64,000 bases of DNA from Mycteria americana (Eukaryota > Chordata > Aves > Ciconiiformes > Ciconiidae): contig NC_134367.1 in the NCBI RefSeq assembly GCF_035582795.1, forward strand, positions 45,535,062 through 45,599,061, given 5' to 3'. Positions 1-11,225 of the stretch are shown piece after piece. Under the pieces are notes generated by a model, which worked only from the letters and a program-made list of their open reading frames with translations, was not told the origin of the DNA and made no database searches. The translations under genes and the position numbers were made by a program. Every line of letters begins with the position of its first letter. The stretch's first letter is position 1.

Positions 1-3000
1 CATTTTTTTCTCTTTCCTTAACTGATGGGTTACTACTACGTCAGCTGCTATTGCTTGACATTAAATTTAATAGCATGGTTTGTGTTTTTAAATACTTCTT
101 TTCAATGCCTCCCTGCCTTTTTCTGCCTTCTTTCCTCATAGAAAACACTGCAGAGAAGTTTAAGAAATTATCTCAGAATTACCCTGTTTTTTCTGGGAAA
201 GTATATATTATTTTTAGTACCATTTAAACTTTTTTTCTTTTTCCTATTTTTTAAGAGGCATATTGCTCTACTTTTGCCCTTTCCCAGCTGCCTGGAGTAT
301 TTTTAAAAAAATAGTTCAAGAGGACATTGCAGACTTGTTACATTTGAATTTTGGCAGAAAATTTTAAACTTTTGCTATAGCACTTCAAAGTTAGGAGGAA
401 CTTGAGTTTGAAAATTGATGCAGATATAAGATGGCATATTTAATGACAGATGTATCTATAGAAACCTGTTAAGATGCAGATTATCCCCCTGGGGAGGGGA
501 GATCAAAACTGCCAATCTATAAAATATACTTGTTAGGGGAAGGCATGGAATCTATCTCTGTGAGCACTTTGATTGCAGGGGACAGTGTAGCAGCATGTGG
601 CATCATAACCTAAGAGCAGACAAATCAGCTTGATGACTTTCAAAGCCAAGAATACTGCTGGAGGCAAGGGTACTCCAGTCTAGAAGAAATTAAAACATAT
701 AGAGACTGTTATTAATTCCAGATCTATTTTTGTGTAGTCAAATCTGTATGCAAATCCTTAGCATCTCATTTTGGCAGATTAATCTAAAAGTGAAGAGCGG
801 TATGTGAAGGGAATGTAATGATAAAACACCACAGATGAGCAATATTGCAGGGGAAAAAAATGTAAGCTGTGTACTTGATATGAGGGGCTCTTTGTGAAGA
901 GAGGCAAATAATTTTGCTTATTTGATTATTTCATTATTTTATGAGGAAGCAACCCCCTTCTTTCTCTTCTTCCTCCACATCTTTCCCCTCAAATTAAGGT
1001 GTCCTTTCTGAACGGAAATACAAGATCCAGTGTTGTGTTTCTGATGCATCTCTTGTAGTTTAACATTCTGGATGTAATCATCCAAATAACTATGATTTTT
1101 ATTTTTCAAAATACTAATCTGACATCTCATTTTTAAACATTACGCTAGGAGTGAAAATAACTATGTAAAAGAAAATCAAATTACAAAACAGATATTAGAA
1201 TTGTTTTGTGGATGTGGCTGATGGCCACTCACACTGTGAAGGCTACACAACAGTGTAGACAAATAACAGATTGTGAGATTAGATACGGGAGCAGTCACTG
1301 CTTTCCAATGCGTGTTCTTCCGTGTGTACTTCGCAGGTGCTGTGACGGGCAGTGCGTGGCATAGCGTGATGGAAACAGTTTGGAAAGACTACATCGCGTC
1401 TCGGCTGTCTCGTAGCCTGTAAGCGTCCCTAGGCTGGGAGCTTGTGCTGCCATTCACGTGTAGGGCCCCAGTACAGGCTGGTGCTTGCAGAGATGCACCC
1501 AAATAACAGTGTTATTCCTCCCTGCTACTGCAGTTGAAGACAAGATTCTTGAATAATTTGTCCGTAGTTTCTGCTATCCACTGACTAGATTCTTGGCCTC
1601 ACTCAAATTATTTGAAGTGATCAGAGGGTACACCTATGTTAGCAAGTAGCTAGGCCCCGTAGGAGCAGATCAGCAGACAAAACCTTGGTGCCCAGTTCTC
1701 TGCATCTACTCCGCCTATAGTTCATGGTTTTTGCTTTGGACTAGATTTATTCTGGTCCTCCGATTTATTCTGGTCCCCACTCAGCTGGTACAAAACCATC
1801 CAAAAGACCAGTTATTATTTCACATTACTATGAAATAATATTTCATATTATTTCACATTTTATGCCTCTGTTAGGAACTGAGGCGCAACTGGTACACATC
1901 TGGAGTGGAGACTCTGGTTTAACTTGAATGCACAGCAGTACCGCCCTGCAGCCTGAACTGACGTGTGAGAGGCGGGGGAGCTGCTTCAGAATCACAATAT
2001 GGCTCTGAACCAAAATGCTGTGCTAGGTGCAGCTGGAGGCTGGCAAAATGAGGATTCCCCAGCACGGAGGCATGTTAAGACTGGTTGGGGATAAAAGAAA
2101 AAAACCAATGACCTTAGTAGGACTGGGCTCAGCCGGCAGGAATGAAAGCAGCTCTGCCGCTGCTCTGAAACAGGGGATGTCCTCACAAAAAGCGAAGCAT
2201 AAACAAATTTAATGACAGATGAAATTCCTTCCTCTCATTGCTGTGGATTTTGTCCGTCATTGGCACATGCTGTTAAAACTGTAATGTAAAAAGTTTGTCT
2301 GTCAATACGAGTTTCACCGGTGTGTGGTCACTCGTGTGCCCTAGTTAAGTCCAGACCTTCTGGTAGGATGAAAGGTGAGGTGCAGCTTGCAGGTGTTATT
2401 TCTGGCCCCATCTTCCCATGGGCCCAGCATGGTGACAGAGGGGGGACTGGGACCTGTGGCAGTGACACCACGTCCCCAGGAAGCTTGAGCACACTCAAAA
2501 CCCTGTTTATGCTGGTAAGATTACAGGCTTGAGACTGAAGAATTTTTCCACCAGTTTACTCGGTGAGATTTGCCATTTAAAACCAGTAGAGTACAGGATG
2601 ATCGGGGGTTAAACATATACTGTGTTGAGGTAAATAGTTGGTTTGCAGCATCTACTTGGGTCAGACTCTTTTCCGGGCTTTTCTGAGGTGGTTTATACCT
2701 TGCTTTCCAAACATAATTGAAAGGTACATATGCTAAATGGTAGTGTTGTTTCTGGTCACTACGGAGGAACCTCCCAACATCAGTCTACAGCTAAACCAGG
2801 AGATGTTCTCTCTGTAATACAGACTAAATACAGAATTTCCTTCAAATATAAAGGTGAGTGCAGTTGCACAGGGTTGCGCTATGCTTTCCAGCTGGCCGTG
2901 GTGTCCCACGTCGTGCTCTTGGTTAGGCAGAGCTCCTCTCCGACCTCTTCCTTCTCTCTGATGCAAGCCCACCTCCTCCTCCTTTAAACCTTTAAACCGT

Positions 3001-3369
3001 GTCACACTGCATGCTCCTTGGAACAGGGACGGGTTTTATCTTCGTGTCTTGATGACAGCTGAATGCACAGTCATTTATAAACAGATCAATTTTTATCTCG
3101 TTTTTAGCCCATAGGATTAGCTTTACAAATGAAGTGTGTGTGTGTGGGGGTGTTTGCTGTTGCTATTTTGTGTTTCTAGATGTTTGACAAATGTGCTACT
3201 TATTACCTTGTAATCAGATTAAAAAGTGCAGTGGAATGTACGCATAAGTGGTGGTATGCAATGTAATTATGTCAGCAAATGAACCCCGGAGTTGGTTATT
3301 TTGCTGTACCTATCTTGGTCCTGGTTTTGCTTATACGAAAAAATGTAACCTGTATAAACTCTTTCATAG
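1..3369 (+). other. Intron of KLHL32 (partial)
   Basis: This is the 3' part of the intron preceding exon 3370-3428. The exon it should follow, ending with codons for an Ile-Ser-Gly stretch before GVTNTAQ, was looked for and not found. The stretch contains an 18-bp tandem duplication at 1744-1776 and a small AT hairpin at 1829-1847. Nothing else is recognised. Confidence 0.7.
1744..1776 (+). repeat. 18-bp period tandem duplication
   Basis: GATTTATTCTGGTCC occurs at 1744-1758 and again at 1762-1776, in a KLHL32 intron. Confidence 0.85.
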
Positions 3370-3428
3370 GCGGAGTAACAAATACTGCACAGTATCAAAA
3401 CAGGCTCATGGTCTATGATCCTCAGCAG
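3370..3428 (+). CDS. KLHL32: KLHL32 exon encoding the start of kelch repeat 4
   Basis: Acceptor ATAG before 3370 and donor GTGGGT after 3428. The exon is 59 bp: it begins at codon position 2 (completing a glycine) and ends at a codon boundary. It encodes GVTNTAQYQNRLMVYDPQQ after the split glycine, the first strands of a kelch blade. The upstream exon it joins is not in the window. Confidence 0.93.
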
Positions 3429-6400
3429 GTGGGTATCTGTGGTGTATGTGTTTTTTCTCATATGTTTTACTTCAGACAGGTCTCTTACAAAGTCATTGTA
3501 TGTATTTGCTAAGGCTAAAAATGCTGACCATTTGAATTAGTGGTGTTTTAAATTCACTTTGTACTGATGTGTGTTTAACAGAGTAATGGAGACCCTGACT
3601 TTTTGCTATATTTTATAAGCCTGTAGGTGTTAGAAACATGTAGATTAAATACAGAAATGTGCTTTAAATCCCCTGTATTTATCACTATTTATTTTGCTTG
3701 TTCATTTTTTTGTAATCCAGCAGCCCAGGGCAACGTATACTCAAAGTCAGCGTCACAAAACTGCTCCTTGTCATTGGCATTTCTGCTTTGAATTGCAATA
3801 CAGGCTTTTTGTTTTCTGCATACTTTTAGAACTATACTACCTGGCTGTGACTTATTCTGCTGACTGCAAGGGTGCCTATCATTTCATTACCCAAGCACCT
3901 AAAATATCTTTTAGGGATTATTTCATACATTATGTATGTGTTTTGATTAGGTTAGCATGGCTCAGTAACCATTTCAGAGGGTTAGGGCATGGTTATGCCC
4001 TCTTGCTTGTATTAGGAATTAAAAGTCCTAAGCTTGCAATCAGAGTCGCATAGCCTGATTTACACCTGTGTGGAAAAGTATTGACTTTTTCTGATTGTAG
4101 GATAAGGCTTTGATTGCTGTATTTGGAACCAAATTGTGCCAGGAGATACTTCTATGTGGTTCCCACTGACTTTTTAAAGCATAGTGCATACGGGTCCTGA
4201 AGCAGAAAGCAGGCAATGACCCACCTGCCTCTTTCTTTTTGAGGTACAGTTTTATGCATCGATTGTACAAATCCTGATTCGGTCCTAAATCCAAGTGGTA
4301 ACTACAGGCAGCAATCTTATTTTGTTTATGAGGGGGACACTCTTATTTAGATACTGCTTCTCTATTGTGTATCTTTCGCTTTACTTGCTGACGTGAAAGT
4401 TGCACCCCAAAATACTGGTGGCAGGGCTACTTCAGCGAGCCGTGCCGATGGCGAGAAACCCGGCCTGGCGCGTGAAGAGTTACAGAGGAAGTGTGCGCTC
4501 GCATTCTTCAAATGAGGTCTGCTTCATGTTTGTACACACAAGCTCTTTTTAAAAATTCTGCTGGCATATTGTTTACGGTGGGTACTGGAAACCATCACAT
4601 CTGCTTGCATCTCGCACAGAATCTCAATAACTCTATCATTCAGCACCAGCGCTTGCTTCTGCGCGAGGCCTTTGTGGCGAGTCGATAATGCCTGCCATCT
4701 GCCACAGAGCACACAGCTACCTGCCAACAAGCCGGCTGGGGTGACCTCTGCTTCCCCACCACTGATTAGTATTCACACGCTGGCTTATTAGAAATGACCC
4801 CACCAGGCCCCTCTGTTTCTTTGCCTTTGCAGTGCTTTGCGGCTCACCTGGCAGGCACTGCAGTGGAGGAAGCTAAAGATATAATCAGGGGATGCAGGCA
4901 GGCTTTGCAAAGCAGATGGTGTCTATAGTCTGGTGTTAAGAGACCGGACTACTAATGCAAACATTAATGCCTAATATTCAACTATTACACATTGAAATGT
5001 ATAGCTATATATTGTGGAGGTTAAAAGGCAGTAGTATTGGAGGCTCTTGAGTTACCGCAAGCGGTAGCACATGTAACACAAAGAACTTCCTCACGGATTT
5101 TAACTTCCTCCACTTAAATAAATTAATCTCATCCATTGCCAGGTTGTTTGATTTGGTACGCGTAGCAGGAGCAATTGCTTTCTTAGGTTTAAAATACTGT
5201 GCTTTAATCCCTCTTCTTCCATGTCTTCTTGCCCCTCCCCTGAATAGGTAGAATTCTTGAATGTTGTTAACCAGGACGAAAAATATGCAAAAGGACGTTA
5301 CTTTGTAAGTGCCCAGAAATAAAGGGTTAGCGTTAAACCAAATACGTGAATCATTTGAGGAGATTCTTTAGGAAATTATTTTTCCCTGTTGCTTCATTCC
5401 CCAAGGATAAGATCAAATAAGCTTCTGAATAACGAAACGTAGAAGAATTTCTCTTCTCTCATAAGAGCTAGTTGGTACAGATAATTTTAGTGCTGTATAC
5501 AAAGGAGATATCTAATAGTCTTGCTTAAGGAGGATTTGCTACTGAATTATAAAGAAGAAAAAAAGCTTTGAAACCTGATGAGCTAAACAGAAAAAATACA
5601 GAGCAAGAAATACTATGAAATTAATGAATTTAAATGTGAGAACTGTAAACCATGTGTTGAAAGTCCAGTATGTGTCGTCAGTGTTATAACCAACATGCAC
5701 GTTTAATATATGAACAACATAAGCATATACACTTGTGATTTCTGGCTAAGGGTAAAAAGAACACCACTAACATGCTACTATTATTGTAGTCCAAATATAG
5801 GTACGTCTTTGAGCAGTGCTGAGACAAGTTCTCTTCTCCTTTCCAGAATAAGTGGTTAAGCCGTAGCCCGATGTTGCAGAGGAGAGTGTATCACTCCATG
5901 GCTGCTGTCCAAAGGAAACTTTACGTGTTAGGTGGGAATGATCTGGACTACAACAATGATCGGATCCTGGTTCGGCACATAGACTCCTACAGCATAGATG
6001 CTGACCAATGGACGCGTTGCAGCTTCAACATGTTGACAGGCAAGTATTGTACACCAAAAGAGGAAACTCGCTACTATTAGAATAAAACATCAATTCTTTT
6101 CCCTTTAGATGCCTTTAGTATGTGGAACTCCATGACTTCCCCTCAATTGCCTCTGATTTGGGGGCCATCGTTGGCCAACGAGACACTTTTGATTACTGTT
6201 CTGGCATTCAGTGTTCTACAAAACATTTGTCTTAGGATGTCGTAGGATAAATTTTTAAGAAGGTGCACATAAATGTAATTTAATTAAGCAATCAAAAATT
6301 CTTTGTCATAGTATTACCAATACTTATTTTTGATTCTCTAAAGGCTTGCCTGCACTGATAGATTTAGCGTCCCTGTTTGAGTGTTCAACAGGCAGATCCA

Positions 6401-9400
6401 TCTCTACCATGTGTTGTTTTGTAGTGCTTCCTGCTGGCATTACAGAGCATTGAACTCCATTAACCATCACTTATTTCTAAGCAATATCTTCTTCATAAAT
6501 TACCCGAAAGGAGGTGTCTTTGTTGGAATTCTGTCAAGTCAGGGACAACTTGAGTATCTTGGTTAGCTACGGAACTGCAAAGTTCCTCTTGACCATCATT
6601 AGGAGGAACTGTTACAGTAGCAACTTGAAAAGCACTGCAACTCGCTGTCCCTGCCACCCAGTCCACCAAATTTCACTGCCACTTAATACGATTCCCAGAT
6701 GTACTCCTCCCTCGAATCCCTGGGAGAGACAGGTGCATGACACGTTCTCAGAGGAGCACCACCAGCAGCTTTGCAGAAGAGGATGCATTTCCAGGACAGC
6801 ATTAATGTTGAGGCCGTTCTCTTGCGCAGCAGGCTTGGAGCTCAATTAGTAACAGTATTGGTGGCCAAAAAGTTTCAGCATAGACTGCTATCGGAGTCCT
6901 AGAACTGAGCCTACCTCACTTTTCATCCTTTTCCATTTGGTGTTGCATTCATTTCTGAGATCTACCACTGAAAAGGATACAAAGGAGGTAGGAGCTTAAC
7001 TAGAAGCTCAGGATAGTTAGAAACACCATGTCAGAGAAATGAATGTCTGACAAATAAGACAGTCACCTTATGTCATTTTCCTTCTGGTAGGTTTAAAAGC
7101 TGCTCTATGGCAACTTTGTTCTTTAAGATATTGCATTGGGTTTCTTAATCTCTGGGATCTAGAGAAGGGTTGCTTGGTTTCTGAGCCAGGTCATCGGAGT
7201 ACTTCATGGGCATTGAGGAGAGAGGCATGGATTAAAAAGGAAGAGTAACAGACTGTCAAACAGAACTAGTTTTTCATATCCCTTTTGCTCTCTATTTAAT
7301 TATTTTATTTTATCATCTGGAGGAATTGAGAGCCTTTGGGAAGGACATAATCTGATTTGCAACTGCAAAAGCACTGGCACTGCAGGCACCCCTGTTCTGG
7401 AGCTGACCCTATGCCACTAAATGCTGTGAGATAGTAACCTCCCCTCAGATATGACCTGGTGGGTTGTTTCCACAACCTGCACCTTGAGAAACCATCTAAG
7501 CCTTTCTTTGCGTTTCTGCAACTGGTGGTAAATGTGCCTGTTGCACTGTGTAGGGCAGATTTTTTTAAGGCTGTATTTATCCTTCAAAACTTCCAAACTT
7601 GTTCAGGAGACTGTTGCTATCAGAATGAGCTTGCCCAGCAGTTTCTGCGATGTTCACCATACCTGTACCTGGAGGAACAGGGGGATGAACACATCTGGGC
7701 AGAACGGGAGCGCGTTCGGCTCTCTCGGCCTCCGTGTCTGTCTGGATGTGCATGTGTGATAGTAGCTGAGAGGCAGGTGGGGAGCTTGCCTATCACCTAT
7801 GAAATAACAGGCGTACAAAAACCTGTGCTATTGAGGAGACAGCAGATGGTCCCCTGCACAGCCTCACGTTATTGCTTGTCTGGGGTATCTCTCCAGAAGG
7901 CACCGTGTGGGCTCCTGTGGAGAGCAAAGAACAGCCCACACACTTCACCTTCACTGTTGCATGTTGTGAATTCTGAAACAGTCAAGTTACTGCCAGGTGC
8001 ATTTTCATCGTATTACAGAACTCCAACATTTGATGTTAAAAGGGTTAATTAAACACTGAAAGTAGCTTCTATTTCCTTTTTTGCTTTAGGTCAAAATGAG
8101 TCTGGAGTTGCCGTCCACAATGGTAGAATATATTTAGTTGGCGGCTATTCGATTTGGACAAATGAGCCTTTGGCATGTATCCAGGTGAGTGATTTAGGTT
8201 TCTTTTAAAGTCTTTTCCAATAATTTTACAAGGATACGTTTTGCACAGAGGTTATTCAAAAAGGAAAATGCATGTGAAGTGGAGAGATTAAGGATGTTTC
8301 TTATGCAGCCACTGAACCTGCATAAACACTGAGAGGAAATACCGTGGATATTAAAAATATTTCCAGATGAGCCATTAGATCCAATTATTCTAAGATATTC
8401 TAGTAAAACAGGGTTGAGGAGTCTGTCCTTTGGCAAGGTTTGGGTAAAACAGTGGGTATATATTCTCAGGTTACACGATCAAGTTCAAAAGTAAAAGGGT
8501 TGCAGAAATGGATGATGGGGCATGGGCTAACAATTTTTCAGCCCATCTTGTGATTATTTTTTTTTTTTGTTCTCTCCAAGTTGTCTTTCTGAAGAGCAGC
8601 CAGAGTTAACGAGTTGTTCTTTGACTAAGTTCAGTCAGCCTGCAACCTGCCCTAGCGCTTACTGCTTCAAAGCTTGAACGGGGGGTTTTTTGATCCCTGC
8701 TGTAGGCACTAGGCTGTTCAACAAACTCTTCTGCTCTCTCATCTTGTATAAGAGCAGCTTACCTGCAGATCCATGGCTTTCAGATATTGCTGTACAGAAA
8801 TTAGGAATTCTTATCTTTCTGCATTTTTCTGAGTGAAGCAAATCTGCATCACAGCCATCACTTTGTGACCAGCTGGGCAGTTAGAGACAGAAACTCTTGT
8901 TTACATCTCAGTTTCTGCACTTTTGCTGATAAACAACATTTTCATTAGCTTCCAACTAAGGATTTGAGGATTTAACCTCTAAACTGTCCCATAAGGCTAG
9001 AAGTTAGACTTAGCATAAGAAGGGAAGAAGGGTACATATTACACGTCGAGCTGCTGGTCTTATAATGAACACTTGTTACCATGAGTTTGTAAAGAACAGG
9101 TCATGCAAGATAAGGAGTTAAAACCATGTTCTGGTCACAGTATAATTTTGTTTTACTAAATTGTCAGATACCGTACCTAACAATTTTTATTGGAAAAATT
9201 CATTCAAACTGGCTTCACTAGCTGACATACAGTGCTTCAGAGGGACTAATAGAACAATATCAAGGCAGTGGCTGTACTCCACCAACACGCTCATTTCTAA
9301 GCAGCAGGTACTTTGCAGTATTGCACCTGGGTTTAAATACTGCTTAGTGACAAATGAAATGATCCTGGGATCTTGCTTTCTTAAATGGACATTTGTCCAC

Positions 9401-10174
9401 ATCCCCAAACTGGTTGGGAACTGGCAGCCTGCCCAAGACAGTCCCCACATTAAAGGGAAAAGAAGTATAACGAGCGCTTTGGCAGAGCTGTGTGTGCTGC
9501 CCCTTCTCAGTTGTTGGCAGTGTGCCTGCCTTTAACCAGTAAAACTAGCCCTTTTATCTTCAAATTCAGCAAATTTGAGGTTGCTTTCTCCTTTGGAAGA
9601 AAAAAAACCCACTTTTTCCATATATCTTCATTTTCTTTAAGTCATTCATTTATTTGGCCTTTCCAACTCCGACAGAGCTCCCTTGCTCCCTGTATACCAC
9701 CAAGCTGACAAGTGATGCGTACGTTGCGGTAACAGTAGCACTTCTGTGCAGAGTACCCTGCTTGCGTGGTTGCACGTTCTGCTGCCAGGAAGCAGGATTC
9801 AATGTCGCTGTCTGCTACTGAGTGCCTGAGCTGGGATAAGATTTGGGTGATGAGGATAGCAATAAATCACCAGATCCATAAATAGAACGTAAAAGTGATC
9901 TGCAATTACCTTTCTGTTGGGATTGATAGTACATATATGCAGTGTGTGCCAGCAAATTTGTTTCTTCTTTCTTCTGCGATCCCTGAAGTATTTTGTACAC
10001 TTTGACCTGCAGGTGCTGGATGTTAGCAAGGAAGGGAAGGAAGAAGTGTTCTACGGGCCTACGCTCCCCTTCGCTTCCAATGGAATAGCAGCATGCTTTC
10101 TTCCAGCTCCTTATTTCACGTGCCCCAACCTTCAGACTCTGCAAGTGCCTCACCACAGGATCGGCACAATGTGA
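3370..10174 (+). CDS. KLHL32: KLHL32, 3' part of gene (last four coding exons)
   Basis: Kelch-like family member 32, a BTB-BACK-kelch protein of about 620 residues; the family usually serves as substrate adaptors for cullin-3 ubiquitin ligases, but the target of this member is not established. Only the last ~168 residues lie here, joined from exons 3370-3428, 5847-6039, 8090-8184 and 10013-10174. Phases match at each junction (0, 1, 0) and the frame is open to the TGA at 10172-10174. The product carries three kelch blades, seen as double-glycine motifs (GGVTNTAQ, LYVLGGND, IYLVGGYS) followed by Y and W residues (DQWTRC). It ends with the distinctive tail TCPNLQTLQVPHHRIGT. KLHL14 was considered because of general kelch similarity, but the near-identity to remembered KLHL32 and the neighbouring MMS22L decide for KLHL32. 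Upstream exons (BTB, BACK, first kelch repeats) lie before position 1. Transcription runs toward MMS22L (convergent). Confidence 0.95.
3429..5846 (+). other. KLHL32 intron, GT-AG, 2.4 kb
   Basis: This intron lies between the two phase-0 ends at 3428 and 5847. It holds a small CpG-containing patch around 4425-4505 (GCGAGCCGTGCCGATGGCGAG). No gene, RNA gene or mobile element is recognised. Confidence 0.85.
5847..6039 (+). CDS. KLHL32: KLHL32 exon, kelch repeats 4-5, with GC donor
   Basis: The acceptor is CTCCTTTCCAG ending at 5846. The exon is 193 bp, starts in phase 0 with NKWLSRSPMLQRR and runs to DQWTRCSFNMLT plus the first base of a glycine codon. It contains the blade motif LYVLGGNDLDYNND. 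The donor is ACAG|GCAAGT, a GC donor in otherwise perfect consensus context. Only this choice keeps phase with the next exon, which starts with GT to complete GGT (Gly). Confidence 0.94.
6040..8089 (+). other. KLHL32 intron with GC-AG boundaries
   Basis: It begins GCAAGT and ends TTGCTTTAG. The exon before ends with ACAG and the phase (1) agrees on both sides. The only GT nearby (at GTATTG) breaks the frame. The intron includes a 197-codon open frame (7459-8052) that is judged non-coding. Confidence 0.85.
8090..8184 (+). CDS. KLHL32: KLHL32 exon, kelch repeat 6
   Basis: Acceptor TTTTTTGCTTTAG ends at 8089; donor GTGAGT starts at 8185. The exon is 95 bp: two bases complete the split glycine, then 31 codons. 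It encodes QNESGVAVHNGRIYLVGGYS and then IWTNEPLACIQ, with the double-glycine and NGRIY signature of a kelch blade. Confidence 0.96.
8185..10012 (+). other. KLHL32 last intron, GT-AG, 1.8 kb
   Basis: Phase-0 intron from GTGAGT to CCTGCAG. No gene, RNA or repeat is recognised inside. Confidence 0.85.
10013..10174 (+). CDS. KLHL32: KLHL32 terminal coding exon
   Basis: Acceptor TTTGACCTGCAG ends at 10012. The frame runs 53 codons plus TGA at 10172-10174. It starts VLDVSKEGKEEVFYGPTLPF and ends NLQTLQVPHHRIGTM, the conserved KLHL32 C-terminus. The last residue is M; I remember the mammalian proteins ending in I. Confidence 0.97.
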   Translation: MLDVSKEGKEEVFYGPTLPFASNGIAACFLPAPYFTCPNLQTLQVPHHRIGTM

Positions 10175-10700
10175 GACACGGAACGTGCACTTCATAAAAT
10201 CGGACGTGGAGGGAGAAAAAAAATCAAACCCTGTGTATGGAAGGGTTTCTCTGGATCAGTGAAAAGAATCAATCCACACGGGCTGCTGCTTTACCTGCAC
10301 ACATTTGTCTTAAAGTCGGATCACAGTAGGCAGGAAGGAAGCTACAAAAACTGTCTGCAGTTTCTCTCCTCTGCCTCAGATGTAGAAGCATACATGTGAG
10401 AGCGTTTGGCATTTCTGCTGGTGACTACTTGCTACCTGTCTCTACTTCATTTCCTTATGCAACTTCGTAAGGCATTGTGAATGCTCTCAGCTCCTCCTGG
10501 GCTGCTCTTTGGAGTCTGCACGTTCAGTTGTTCACCAATGGCACTTTCAAAGCTGTGTTTATGTTGACAAAGATGATATAATACTATGGTACTTATGCAA
10601 CTTACTTGATACCTTTGGCAAAAAGAATAACAAATGTGTTGACTTCCAATTCCAAACTCCATCGTTTACAGTTTCTCATTTAATAATACTTCATTTGGAA

Positions 10701-10708
10701 TGTAAATA
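10701..10708 (+). promoter_or_regulatory. Pumilio-type motif in KLHL32 3' UTR
   Basis: TGTAAATA matches the Pumilio recognition element UGUANAUA and lies in the inferred 3' UTR. A second TGTAAATA lies near 11306, past the predicted cleavage site. A single 8-mer is weak evidence of function. Confidence 0.3.
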
Positions 10709-11132
10709 CTGCAAAGCAGATTAAAACAAAAATATAAAACAAACAAGCCCTATAGTATAGGAGGAACAGATAAAAATTGTCTCAGCTGAAAGACAGGCAC
10801 CGAAGCGTCGTGGTTAAACCCAAGTCTGAACTGAATGTGTTTGTCTGGGAATCTAAAGATCATTTGGGATGTCATTTACCAAGGTCTACTATCAAATACA
10901 TGTTACCTTCTGTCATATGATCGGTTCCTCCTGACAGCTGTAGTCTTTTAATGGTGGAGAACAGCCTCTTTACTGTATAATTAAAATGTGCCATTTACTT
11001 AATATTTTTAATATCCAGTTTGCAAGGGGTCACCACATTTACAATTATCAGCGCACAGTCTCATTTTGTCCAACATACGGTCCCACAAATCACTGGTCTC
11101 CGGAGGCTAAACAGGTGTAGAACAATGTCAAC

Positions 11133-11147
11133 ATTTATTTATTTATT
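11133..11147 (+). promoter_or_regulatory. AU-rich element in KLHL32 3' UTR
   Basis: ATTTATTTATTTATT consists of overlapping ATTTA pentamers, about 55 bases upstream of the AATAAA signal. In mRNA such elements commonly affect stability. The function here is inferred from the motif and its position. Confidence 0.45.
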
Positions 11148-11202
11148 CTTTCAGTTTATATAGTGTGTCTCCATTCCGTACTCCAGGCATATGCCAGTTC
11201 AC

Positions 11203-11208
11203 AATAAA
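11203..11208 (+). terminator. KLHL32: Candidate poly(A) signal of KLHL32
   Basis: This is a canonical AATAAA about 1.03 kb after the stop codon. Cleavage would be expected near 11220-11230, followed by a T/G-rich downstream element. Confidence 0.55.
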
Positions 11209-11225
11209 TACTCTAACCTGTTATA

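Larger units (their letters stand above)
10175..11225 (+). other. KLHL32: KLHL32 3' UTR (inferred)
   Basis: This is inferred from the stop at 10172-10174 and the first good polyadenylation signal, AATAAA at 11203-11208, which is followed by a T/G-rich stretch (GTTATATTTTGGCTTTG). It contains a Pumilio-type site TGTAAATA (10701-10708) and an AU-rich element (11133-11147). A longer alternative 3' UTR cannot be excluded. Confidence 0.55.

Noticed and set aside
7459-8052. 197-codon open frame, the longest in the window, on the + strand inside a KLHL32 intron
   Set aside because: It has no recognisable domain, no splice sites fitting the gene, irregular composition, and stops 38 bases before the true exon. 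A rough estimate of chance open frames in 64 kb over six frames gives about one of this size, so it needs no explanation.
3370-10174. Identification of the + strand gene as KLHL14
   Set aside because: The translated kelch blades and C-terminal tail agree with remembered KLHL32. MMS22L is the known neighbour of KLHL32, not of KLHL14.
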